A DNA stretch of 5,358 bases from Oscillospiraceae bacterium. Its GTDB lineage: Bacteria; Bacillota; Clostridia; Oscillospirales; Ruminococcaceae. The notes beneath the pieces were generated by a model, which was given only the letters and a program-made list of their open reading frames with translations, searched no databases and was not told where the DNA came from. Shown here piece by piece: positions 1 through 5,340 of the stretch. The stretch covers positions 1 through 5,358 of the forward strand of contig JAHHUE010000091.1 in the NCBI GenBank assembly GCA_020024155.1, written 5' to 3'. The first letter of the stretch is position 1; each line of letters starts with the position of its first letter. Position numbers and translations under genes: made by a program.

Positions 1-2
1 CT

Positions 3-191
3 GACCAAAGGCTATCTGTTTGTCGTGAAGAAGCACTATCGGGAGATGCTCCAATGCCAAATTTAAATCGTGATTTATTTCAGTCTATTTATGATGTTAT
101 TCTTGATAGTTTCAATAAAAATAATGGCGATGCATTATCTGCTATTAGAGATGGTGTAACTTATTTAATAGGTATTGCATTTTTTGTGTAA
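3..191 (+). CDS. C-terminal end of an unrecognised protein (5' truncated by window edge)
   Basis: An open frame enters from the left edge and runs 62 codons to a TAA at 189-191. I do not recognise the protein. The visible part is mixed and partly polar, with an NLNRDLFQSIYDVILDSF stretch, and it ends in a short hydrophobic tail (YLIGIAFFV) that is too short to call a membrane segment. An in-frame ATG at 54 exists, but no convincing ribosome binding site precedes it, so the frame more likely starts outside the window. It is on the opposite strand to the cas operon and ends about 20 nt before the first decayed CRISPR repeat. No clear terminator follows it, so read-through into the array is possible. 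It may simply be the host gene flanking the CRISPR locus. That it is a real gene is inferred only from the open frame. Confidence 0.45.
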   Translation, partial: DQRLSVCREEALSGDAPMPNLNRDLFQSIYDVILDSFNKNNGDALSAIRDGVTYLIGIAFFV

Positions 192-212
192 ATTTAGTAA
201 TATATTTACATA

Positions 213-248
213 CAACACTTTTATGTTTATTTTTTAGTATAGTATAAG
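213..248 (+). repeat. fossil CRISPR repeat (3' half conserved)
   Basis: The right part reads GTTTATTTTTTAGTATAGTA then TAAG. It matches the 3' two thirds of the array repeat with one inserted T and a few substitutions, whereas the 5' part (CAACACTTTTAT) no longer matches. Only about 21 nt separate it from the next degenerate repeat, shorter than the 30-nt spacers of the live array, so the old spacer has been partly deleted. The kept portion includes the promoter-like TATAGTATAAG, so this remnant may still start transcription to the right. Confidence 0.6.
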
Positions 249-269
249 TAAGTTAACAAAACATCTTAT

Positions 270-309
270 ATTGTAGTAGCAATCTATTTATTTTATAGTA
301 TAGTATGAT
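270..309 (+). repeat. degenerate terminal CRISPR repeat
   Basis: This is a repeat-like element of about 40 nt that ends exactly 30 nt before the first intact repeat, the same spacing as the other spacers. It shares TTGTAGT, CTATTTATTTT and GTATAGTAT with the array repeat but has insertions in the middle and near the 3' side. Its centre, TAGCAATCTATTTA, is closer to the tracrRNA anti-repeat (TAGCAACCTATTTA) than to the array repeat (TAGTTCCCTATTTA). Degeneration is usual for the oldest, leader-distal repeat. Its last six bases, TATGAT at 304-309, form an acceptable -10 box and probably drive the crRNA of the first spacer. Confidence 0.8.
304..309 (+). promoter_or_regulatory. -10 box in the degenerate repeat, likely promoter of first spacer
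   Basis: TATGAT occupies the place where the intact repeats have TATAAT. Transcription would start about 7 nt into the spacer at 310-339. The 3' end of this repeat has stayed intact while its middle has drifted, which fits selection for promoter function. A -35 box is not obvious. Confidence 0.45.
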
Positions 310-339
310 TAGGAATTGATGATATGGCAGACTGCACAA

Positions 340-573
340 GTTGTAGTTCCCTATTTATTTTTGGTATAGTATAATAATTATAAAATGTTGGTGGTTGAAG
401 ATGTTGTTGTAGTTCCCTATTTATTTTTGGTATAGTATAATAAAAGCAGACCTTGAAGCATTACAAAAACTGTTGTAGTTCCCTATTTATTTTTGGTATA
501 GTATAATTGAATAAATGGCGAATTTAAAAAATCTTAGGTTGTAGTTCCCTATTTATTTTTGGTATAGTATAAT
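340..573 (+). promoter_or_regulatory. repeat-embedded crRNA promoters (four copies)
   Basis: Every intact repeat ends in a consensus -10 hexamer TATAAT, at 370-375, 436-441, 502-507 and 568-573. An overlapping extended -10 form, TGGTATAGT, lies just upstream. The -35 region at the usual distance falls on TTCCCT and is weak, as is common for extended -10 promoters. A start about 7 nt downstream would leave about 24 nt of spacer in each crRNA. This is the arrangement known from N. meningitidis and C. jejuni II-C arrays, where each repeat drives its own crRNA. Here it is inferred from sequence only. The last copy has no spacer after it and points into the terminator. Confidence 0.65.
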
Positions 574-581
574 AGGGCAAG

Positions 582-619
582 AAAAATCCCTAGAAAACAG
601 TAGTTTTCCAGGGATTTTT
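582..619. terminator. bidirectional intrinsic terminator between array and cas2
   Basis: AAAAATCCCT (582-591) pairs with AGGGATTTTT (610-619), and GAAAAC (593-598) pairs with GTTTTC (603-608). One A/C mismatch interrupts the stem, and the loop is AGTA. On the plus strand a T run follows (615-620, then more T to 626). On the minus strand the stem ends in five T (586-582). The cas operon arriving from the right and the array arriving from the left would therefore both stop here. The hairpin begins 12 nt after the cas2 stop codon and 9 nt after the last repeat. Confidence 0.85.
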
Positions 620-630
620 TCTTTTTATTT

Positions 631-951
631 TTACAAAAAAGTCATTTGTTCTGCCTGCATAGGTTTATCGTTTACTGATGGCTTTCCAAGCAAGATTTGC
701 ATATTTTGATATTGTTTCTCTGTAATTGTTAATAATCTTACTGCTCCATTTGAAGGCAGATTGTTTTTTATTCTTTTAAAATGTTTTTCAACAGCATCAT
801 TACCATTGCACACTCTTGAATATACTGAAAATTGTAACATATAATATCCATCTTTCAATAAAAAATTACGAAACTTAGTTGCAGACTTTCTTTCAGTAGC
901 TGATGTAACAGGCAAATCAAAGAAAACTATCATTCTCATAAATTTACTCAT
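631..951 (-). CDS. cas2: CRISPR-associated endonuclease/adaptation protein Cas2
   Basis: Cas2 forms the dimer that bridges two Cas1 dimers in the spacer integration complex. The 106-residue length is normal for type II Cas2. The first beta strand MRMIVFFDLPV carries the conserved Asp12, followed by a ferredoxin-like fold with KFRNFLLKDGYYMLQFSVYSRVC at about residues 26-48, typical of type II Cas2. The ATG at 951 overlaps the cas1 stop by 8 nt (ATGAGTAA). No good Shine-Dalgarno is seen before it, so translation is probably coupled to cas1. An in-frame ATG at 939 (MRM) is the alternative start. The longer form is preferred because type II Cas2 proteins often carry a few residues before MRM. 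It is the last gene of the operon; the terminator follows directly. Confidence 0.95.
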   Translation of the reverse strand: MSKFMRMIVFFDLPVTSATERKSATKFRNFLLKDGYYMLQFSVYSRVCNGNDAVEKHFKRIKNNLPSNGAVRLLTITEKQYQNMQILLGKPSVNDKPMQAEQMTFL

Positions 952-1843
952 ATTGATGTTGTGCTAGGGGTATTATTTTGCACAGTTTTAAGTTGTTTTT
1001 CTCTGATAAATAACTTGCCTGCAATGTCTGCACTGTTTTTTCGATTGCATAAGAAAGTGGATGTTTTTGATTATCAAATAATATGTCACAATTTATAAGA
1101 TTATATAAAATTTGTTTATCTTTTGTTGTTAATTTATCTGTGATATTTTCTTCCATATTATACACACATAAATCTACCATTGGTCTAAATATTTCCATGA
1201 TATCATCTGCAAGATTAAATGAATTTAATTGGTTTTTATGGTGAATTCCTAACGATGGTTCAAACCCATATACAACCAAACTTCTGCAAACAAGCCCTCT
1301 TATAATGGCATATCCATAATTAAGACGAGCATTTGTTATATCGTCATATCTTCTGGAAAACTCATTGCCAAAAAGATATTTAAAATACTTTGACGCACAT
1401 ACAGCTTCCATATTATCTTCATCATCAAGTTTAACTTTTTTAGAAATTAAATTAAGTTCATCACTGCCATTTAAACCAAGCAAATATAAAACTTTTGCTT
1501 GGTTTTCTATTTTTCTTATAACAATTTCTTTCCATAAATGTTTTTTTAAAGTTAATTTTAAATTGATTTGAGATTGCAAAATTTTCAGTTTTCTTGAATG
1601 ATTATTATATCCAGTTAAAACTCCACAAGGCAGATGTTTATCATCACAGAAATAAACAAGTATTCCGTTATCTGCACAATATGATAATATTGAACTGGTT
1701 AAATTTGTTTGATTATTTTCAATAAGTATAGTTGAAATATCCTCAAGAGGAAAAGAATATTCCTCTTGAGTTTTAACAATAAGTTGTCTATTTTTTAAAG
1801 ATAGTTTTGATGATGACGAGATAAAAATATTGCGGTACGCCAT
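944..1843 (-). CDS. cas1: CRISPR-associated integrase Cas1
   Basis: Cas1 is the metal-dependent integrase that inserts new spacers into the array, working with Cas2. With the start chosen here it has 299 residues, usual for type II Cas1. The N-terminal beta domain opens MAYRNIFISSSSKLSLKN. The alpha-helical catalytic domain carries three likely metal ligands: Glu146 (NMEAVCASKYF), His202 (LGIHHKNQLNSFNLADD) and Glu217 (DDIMEIFRP). Their spacing of 56 and 15 residues equals that of S. pyogenes Cas1 (E149, H205, E220). The Gly that often follows the first Glu is Ala here. A GTG at 1852 could add three residues, but AGGGGTG (1856-1850) is a good ribosome binding site 6 nt before the ATG at 1843. 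Only 13 nt separate it from cas9, and it overlaps cas2, so the three genes form one transcript. Confidence 0.97.
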   Translation of the reverse strand: MAYRNIFISSSSKLSLKNRQLIVKTQEEYSFPLEDISTILIENNQTNLTSSILSYCADNGILVYFCDDKHLPCGVLTGYNNHSRKLKILQSQINLKLTLKKHLWKEIVIRKIENQAKVLYLLGLNGSDELNLISKKVKLDDEDNMEAVCASKYFKYLFGNEFSRRYDDITNARLNYGYAIIRGLVCRSLVVYGFEPSLGIHHKNQLNSFNLADDIMEIFRPMVDLCVYNMEENITDKLTTKDKQILYNLINCDILFDNQKHPLSYAIEKTVQTLQASYLSEKNNLKLCKIIPLAQHQYE

Positions 1844-1849
1844 ATTAAA

Positions 1850-1856
1850 CACCCCT
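1850..1856 (-). promoter_or_regulatory. cas1 ribosome binding site
   Basis: AGGGGTG on the minus strand begins just after the cas9 stop codon TAG and lies 6 nt before the ATG at 1843. Its last three bases are the alternative GTG start, which would have no usable Shine-Dalgarno spacing. This decides the shorter Cas1 start. Confidence 0.7.
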
Positions 1857-4800
1857 CTATTTTCTTATTTCTATATCCGCCTTATACTTATTACCCAAAA
1901 TATCAACATTATATTTTTCAATAGATTTTAATGTTTTTATTCCAAGACCTCTTAAAAAATATGAGTTATCATTTATAATTACCTTTATAGCTGCACTAGC
2001 TATGTCTGCATTTGAATAATATACAAATTCTTCACTAGATAAATATTCATTTTGTATTTTAGCATCTTTAAATGTTTTGCTAAATTTCATTTCTTTTTTA
2101 CTTTTTATAAGCAACAAATCATTAGGATAAACAGAATATAAAAAGTCTTTATCATCCATAATCTTCCATTGCTCATAATTTTTATGTGCAACACAAGCTT
2201 TGTTTGGTAATTTATCTTTAACTAAATCAGATACATATATTGGTACAAAATAATATCCTTCATTTTCAACTTTATACAAATCTATACGAACCATATCACC
2301 ATTGCCGGCTACACCATTATTAACACTAACATTAAGGCTGGATGTTTCATATGTTTTTACTTTATTAACTTTTGGAGAAATACCACCTTTTGGCGTTGGT
2401 TTATACACATATCCTTCTGGAAATGCCTTTTTGCCATCTCCATCTGCTTTTATCAGTTTTTCTTTCAGCAAATTGTATAAAAGCTTATCACTTGATGGAT
2501 TATAATAATTTTCAATTTCTCCATCTTTAATTTTTAAATCTTGTATTAAAGTTTTGGTTACAACTTTTTCTTCTGTTACATTATTTAAAGTTATATCTTT
2601 TTTTGAACGGATAGTTTCTTTATGTGCTTGACCTGCTTTTTTCTTGCGTTCTCTTCTTGACACAAATATTGGCTTAATCTTGCTTAAATCCATATCTTGA
2701 TAATTAGGTAGTAGTATATCATTCAATAATTCCTGTGGCTTTTTACTTGTTCTTATTTCAAGTTCTGTTTTAAATTCCGGCCAAGGTAATGGAAACTTTT
2801 CATCTTTAAAATCAGCATCTCTGTCTTTATAATAATTTTCTCTATACCTTGAATATTTAGTAACCTTTTGTATTGTCCCTTGTGAAACACACGCAACAAC
2901 AACTGCATCCACACTATGGTGTAAATCGCCGTCTTCTCTTATTTTTGTTATGCCCCATCTTTTTCTCATATATGATGTTACAGCACCATTAACAGATATT
3001 ACTTTTTGTTTACCTGTATATGTTTCATCAAATGCAAGATTATCTCGTATGTAATTTGCCATAAATCTTGTTATAAACTGTGTGTCTTGCAAGCTTCTTT
3101 GCTTCATTTCTGATTGCTCTTCATCTGTTAGATGTACTTTTAACAATTTTTGTCGTTTTGCTCTGTTTTTTATAACAGCATTTACAATTCCAATAAAGTC
3201 ATCTTTACTTTTAACATAATCCATTGGAATTCTGTTTCCTTTTTCTCTGTTTGCCTGTGCTATAACAAGAGCTTTATTTGTATATCTATCGTCAAAAGAA
3301 ATGCTATAAGGGATAATATGGTCAATTTCACAATATCCAGGAGTAAACAACAATTCTGCTTTTATTGGTGTATTGGTATACAAACAAATTCCTTGTTGCT
3401 CTTGCCATAATCTATATTTAATAATATCTTGTCCCGATGGTTTTACTATCCCAAATGTGTTTTTTATTTCATTGTACACTTTTTGGTTATTATCTGCGTT
3501 TTCTTTTTGCTGTTTTTCAATTACTTTTCTTTCTGCAAAGGATTTTGACATATCTCTTGCCAATTCAATATTTATCATTGCAGGTGAACCATATTTTCTT
3601 ATAAGCGCATTAACCAATCTTATTGTTTGATTTATTGACCTTTTAACAACCGGACTTGTTATTTCGTATATATCATCAGGTAATTTTGGCAAATATTTTC
3701 TTGTATTTTCGTTTTTATGAGCTTTAAAATCATATCCGGCTTCAATACAAGCCTTATCGTAGGTCATTCCTATTTCAAGATATGGTGTAATTTTTCTCAT
3801 AGCTTTCAATGATAAATTGCCTACTTTTGAAAAGTTTTTCATATTGATAATGACTTGTTTCTCGTCATCAGAAAAATCATAATTTTCAATAGATGAAATT
3901 ATTTTTTCATCAGTCTTATAGTATGTTAATACAGTTCCTATAACATCTCTTTTCTCAATAGAAATTTTTTCAATATAACCTTTGTACAACTTATCAAAAG
4001 CTCTTCTCATTTCGTGATAAGCTGCTAAATATTGAAACTTTGTTTTTTCAACTTTATCTATATCCTGATTTCCATAAGATAGGCTTGAAAAATATTCTTT
4101 ATCAGATAATCCAAGTTCTTTTCTTATTTTGTTATAATCTACTTTTTCAGTTTTATGACAAAGTTCTATAATTGTTTTTCTCTCTTCATCACTTAAAAAT
4201 CTTTTATTGTTATCTGAAATAATCCTTATATTATTTACTTTTTGCAAAAGATTAAAATATTCAAATGTATAACAAGCCTTTGCACCACGCTTTTCATTTT
4301 TTTCAAAGGTACAATTGCCAACCATTTTCTCAATTTGATTTCCGGAATATGGGCTTTGCTCTCCCGGCCCTTCATCAAAATCTCTTTGACTTTGAACTAT
4401 ATCAAGATATTTTTCAATAAAATCATCTGTAATATATTTATTACCAAAAGATTTTTGCTTTTCAAATATAATATTTATTTCATCAATAATTTGTTGCCTT
4501 AAAAAAGTATTTGAATAATCTCCACCTTTATTCCTTTTTATATTTGAATACTTTTCATCTTTATACAGCATTTCACCCACAGTCAAGTATCCTTTTTCTT
4601 CCATATACTGCACATTTTCATTTGTGGCAGTCAATAACTTTCCTGCATCGCTTTTCTTATCTTCATTTTTTCTGTTAGACTTAAACCCTCTTCTTTGGGC
4701 AATATGTATCAATACTCTTGCCAATTCTTCTTTTGTGAGAAGTCGCTCAATAGCTTCGTATCTTATTTTATAAACATCTGTTAAACCATTTGAATTATAC

Positions 4801-5072
4801 AGATTGATTAACTCATCTTTTGAAATAATATTTTCTCTTTGGAGCAAATTTTTTATTCTGTCCATTCTATGTCTATGTCTGCGATTTCTTCTTCTTGCTC
4901 CTCTTGCCTCTCGTCTTGGTGCTGCAAGAGATGAGCCATCTTTTGGATGTTCAGCAGCATCAAAAATTCTTACGCCCATATCAATAATTCTATTTGGCTC
5001 ACCATTCAAATCCGTATTTAAAACACTCCATCCAACCGATGTTGTTCCAATGTCTAAACCGATTCTATACAT
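1857..5072 (-). CDS. cas9: type II-C Cas9, crRNA/tracrRNA-guided DNA endonuclease
   Basis: Cas9 binds the crRNA:tracrRNA duplex and cuts matching DNA next to a PAM. At 1071 residues it is in the range of II-C enzymes such as NmeCas9 (1082) and GeoCas9 (1087). Domains in order: RuvC-I with Asp7 in GLDIGTTSVGWSV; an Arg-rich bridge helix at about 52-78 (PRREARGARRRNRRHRHR); a REC lobe at about 79-455, including HIAQRRGFKSNRK at 123-135; RuvC-II with Glu503 in INIELARDMSKS; HNH with the Asp584-His585 pair (CEIDHIIPYS), Asn599 and Asn608; RuvC-III with His719 and Asp722 in HHSVDAVVVACVS; and WED plus PAM-interacting regions from about 800 to the end. All nuclease residues are present, so an active enzyme is expected. 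The ATG at 5072 follows GGAGGAG by 5 nt. It is the first gene of the operon, just downstream of the tracrRNA gene. The PAM cannot be read from the sequence. Confidence 0.98.
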   Translation of the reverse strand: MYRIGLDIGTTSVGWSVLNTDLNGEPNRIIDMGVRIFDAAEHPKDGSSLAAPRREARGARRRNRRHRHRMDRIKNLLQRENIISKDELINLYNSNGLTDVYKIRYEAIERLLTKEELARVLIHIAQRRGFKSNRKNEDKKSDAGKLLTATNENVQYMEEKGYLTVGEMLYKDEKYSNIKRNKGGDYSNTFLRQQIIDEINIIFEKQKSFGNKYITDDFIEKYLDIVQSQRDFDEGPGEQSPYSGNQIEKMVGNCTFEKNEKRGAKACYTFEYFNLLQKVNNIRIISDNNKRFLSDEERKTIIELCHKTEKVDYNKIRKELGLSDKEYFSSLSYGNQDIDKVEKTKFQYLAAYHEMRRAFDKLYKGYIEKISIEKRDVIGTVLTYYKTDEKIISSIENYDFSDDEKQVIINMKNFSKVGNLSLKAMRKITPYLEIGMTYDKACIEAGYDFKAHKNENTRKYLPKLPDDIYEITSPVVKRSINQTIRLVNALIRKYGSPAMINIELARDMSKSFAERKVIEKQQKENADNNQKVYNEIKNTFGIVKPSGQDIIKYRLWQEQQGICLYTNTPIKAELLFTPGYCEIDHIIPYSISFDDRYTNKALVIAQANREKGNRIPMDYVKSKDDFIGIVNAVIKNRAKRQKLLKVHLTDEEQSEMKQRSLQDTQFITRFMANYIRDNLAFDETYTGKQKVISVNGAVTSYMRKRWGITKIREDGDLHHSVDAVVVACVSQGTIQKVTKYSRYRENYYKDRDADFKDEKFPLPWPEFKTELEIRTSKKPQELLNDILLPNYQDMDLSKIKPIFVSRRERKKKAGQAHKETIRSKKDITLNNVTEEKVVTKTLIQDLKIKDGEIENYYNPSSDKLLYNLLKEKLIKADGDGKKAFPEGYVYKPTPKGGISPKVNKVKTYETSSLNVSVNNGVAGNGDMVRIDLYKVENEGYYFVPIYVSDLVKDKLPNKACVAHKNYEQWKIMDDKDFLYSVYPNDLLLIKSKKEMKFSKTFKDAKIQNEYLSSEEFVYYSNADIASAAIKVIINDNSYFLRGLGIKTLKSIEKYNVDILGNKYKADIEIRK

Positions 5073-5077
5073 ACTTT

Positions 5078-5084
5078 CTCCTCC
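5078..5084 (-). promoter_or_regulatory. cas9 ribosome binding site
   Basis: GGAGGAG on the minus strand, 5 nt before the ATG, is a near-perfect match to the 16S anti-Shine-Dalgarno. It fixes the start at 5072, and its strength fits a Firmicute host. Confidence 0.85.
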
Positions 5085-5112
5085 ATATAAAATTTATATA
5101 TAAATATTTTAT

Positions 5113-5140
5113 TTTATAAAGAAAAAAGGTATTGTGACTA
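5113..5140 (-). promoter_or_regulatory. possible weak cas operon promoter overlapping the tracrRNA terminator
   Basis: On the minus strand TAGTCA (5140-5135, four of six matches to TTGACA) lies 16 nt before TATAAA (5118-5113). A start near 5106 would give a leader of about 34 nt before the cas9 ATG. The -35 lies in the loop and right arm of the tracrRNA terminator. The stretch is so AT-rich that a chance -10 is likely. The alternative is that cas9 is transcribed by read-through from the tracrRNA promoter. Confidence 0.3.
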
Positions 5141-5154
5141 GCACAACACCTTTT
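5122..5154 (-). terminator. intrinsic terminator of the tracrRNA
   Basis: On the minus strand AGGTGTTGTG (5151-5142) pairs with CACAATACCT (5136-5127) with one G-U pair. The loop is 5 nt, and further A/T pairs extend the stem outward. Six T follow at 5127-5122. It forms the last hairpin of the tracrRNA and stops transcription about 50 nt before the cas9 start codon. Confidence 0.85.
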
Positions 5155-5185
5155 ATTTGCGGCACGATGCTTACGCAAAGGCCTT

Positions 5186-5221
5186 ATTGTAGCAACCTAT
5201 TTACTTTTGGTATAGTATAAG
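5186..5221 (-). repeat. tracrRNA anti-repeat
   Basis: On the plus strand this reads ATTGTAGCAACCTATTTA then CTTTTGGTATAGTATAAG, a clear variant of the array repeat. The main difference is GCAAC where the repeat has GTTCC, which makes the internal loop in the crRNA:tracrRNA duplex. The other changes are one wobble pair and the two ends. The plus strand also keeps the promoter-like TGGTATAGTATAAG, facing the right edge; whether it fires is unknown. Confidence 0.93.
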
Positions 5222-5229
5222 TTGTTATT

Positions 5230-5258
5230 ATTTTATCACGTTAAATATATTTTGTCAA
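5230..5258 (-). promoter_or_regulatory. tracrRNA promoter (sigma-70/sigma-A type)
   Basis: On the minus strand TTGACA (5258-5253) is a perfect -35, followed by 17 nt and then TAAAAT (5235-5230). TGA stands immediately before the -10, giving an extended -10 as well. The predicted start, about 5223-5222, coincides with the first base or two before the anti-repeat. It is the strongest promoter visible in the window and implies constitutive tracrRNA synthesis. Confidence 0.9.
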
Positions 5259-5315
5259 CTATAACAATGTTTTTTATTTATTATAACCAAATCTATTATT
5301 AAATATTTATATTCA

Positions 5316-5340
5316 TAATTATATTTTTAAAATATAATTA
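5316..5340. repeat. perfect 12-bp AT-only inverted repeat
   Basis: TAATTATATTTT (5316-5327) and AAAATATAATTA (5329-5340) are exact reverse complements around a single T. The palindrome starts 58 nt upstream of the tracrRNA -35. It could be an operator, a UP-like element or a weak terminator of a gene beyond the right edge. In DNA this AT-rich it could also be chance. The rest of 5259-5358 shows no gene. Confidence 0.35.

Larger units (their letters stand above)
270..573 (+). CRISPR. type II-C CRISPR array, four intact repeats plus one degenerate, four 30-nt spacers
   Basis: Four identical 36-nt repeats lie at 340-375, 406-441, 472-507 and 538-573. Each begins GTTGTAGTTCCC and ends GGTATAGTATAAT. 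A degenerate repeat ends at 309. The spacers are 310-339, 376-405, 442-471 and 508-537, all exactly 30 nt. Pairing with the tracrRNA anti-repeat fixes the crRNA sense as the plus strand. The 5' GTTGTAG and 3' -AAT ends match the II-C repeats of Neisseria and Campylobacter in that sense. The array therefore runs toward cas2, against the cas operon. The decayed end is cas-distal, so new spacers are probably added next to 573. No spacer matches any other part of the window by eye; the targets are unknown. Confidence 0.97.
5122..5222 (-). ncRNA. tracrRNA (N. meningitidis-like, about 101 nt)
   Basis: The RNA starts near 5222, 7-8 nt after the -10 box, and begins directly with a 36-nt anti-repeat (5221-5186). 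The anti-repeat pairs with the array repeat through an upper duplex of about 25 bp, then an internal loop of 2-3 nt opposite GUUCCC, then a lower stem of about 7-8 bp ending at the repeat 5' end. This bulged duplex is the usual RNase III substrate and Cas9 handle. Next is AAUAAGGCC...GUGCCGCAA (about 5187-5156), nearly the same framework as the N. meningitidis tracrRNA, with an imperfect stem at 5183-5161 capped by a GUAA tetraloop. The 3' end is the terminator hairpin. The gene is on the cas9 strand, immediately upstream. Exact ends are inferred. Confidence 0.93.

Noticed and set aside
1..191. Mobile element end or transposase fragment at the left edge
   Set aside because: The short protein tail shows no transposase or integrase motif that I recognise, and no terminal inverted repeats or target duplications are visible.
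188..209. Terminator after the left-edge gene (GTAAAT ... ATTTAC)
   Set aside because: The possible stem is only 6 bp, weak and AT-rich, with no T run following.
310..537. Self-targeting spacers
   Set aside because: I saw no match of any of the four spacers to the rest of the window on either strand. The chromosome outside cannot be checked here.
574..630. Possible csn2, cas4 or other small gene between array and cas2
   Set aside because: The gap is 57 nt and filled by the terminator hairpin. No fourth cas gene fits anywhere in the window, which agrees with subtype II-C.
1844..1852. GTG start for Cas1 at 1852
   Set aside because: The GTG is itself part of the AGGGGTG ribosome binding site for the ATG at 1843 and would have no proper site of its own.
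1365..5103. Several open frames of 67-99 codons on the plus strand inside cas1 and cas9
   Set aside because: They lie antisense to clearly conserved coding sequence, have odd hydrophobic or Phe/Ser-rich composition typical of reverse-strand readings, and lack good ribosome binding sites.
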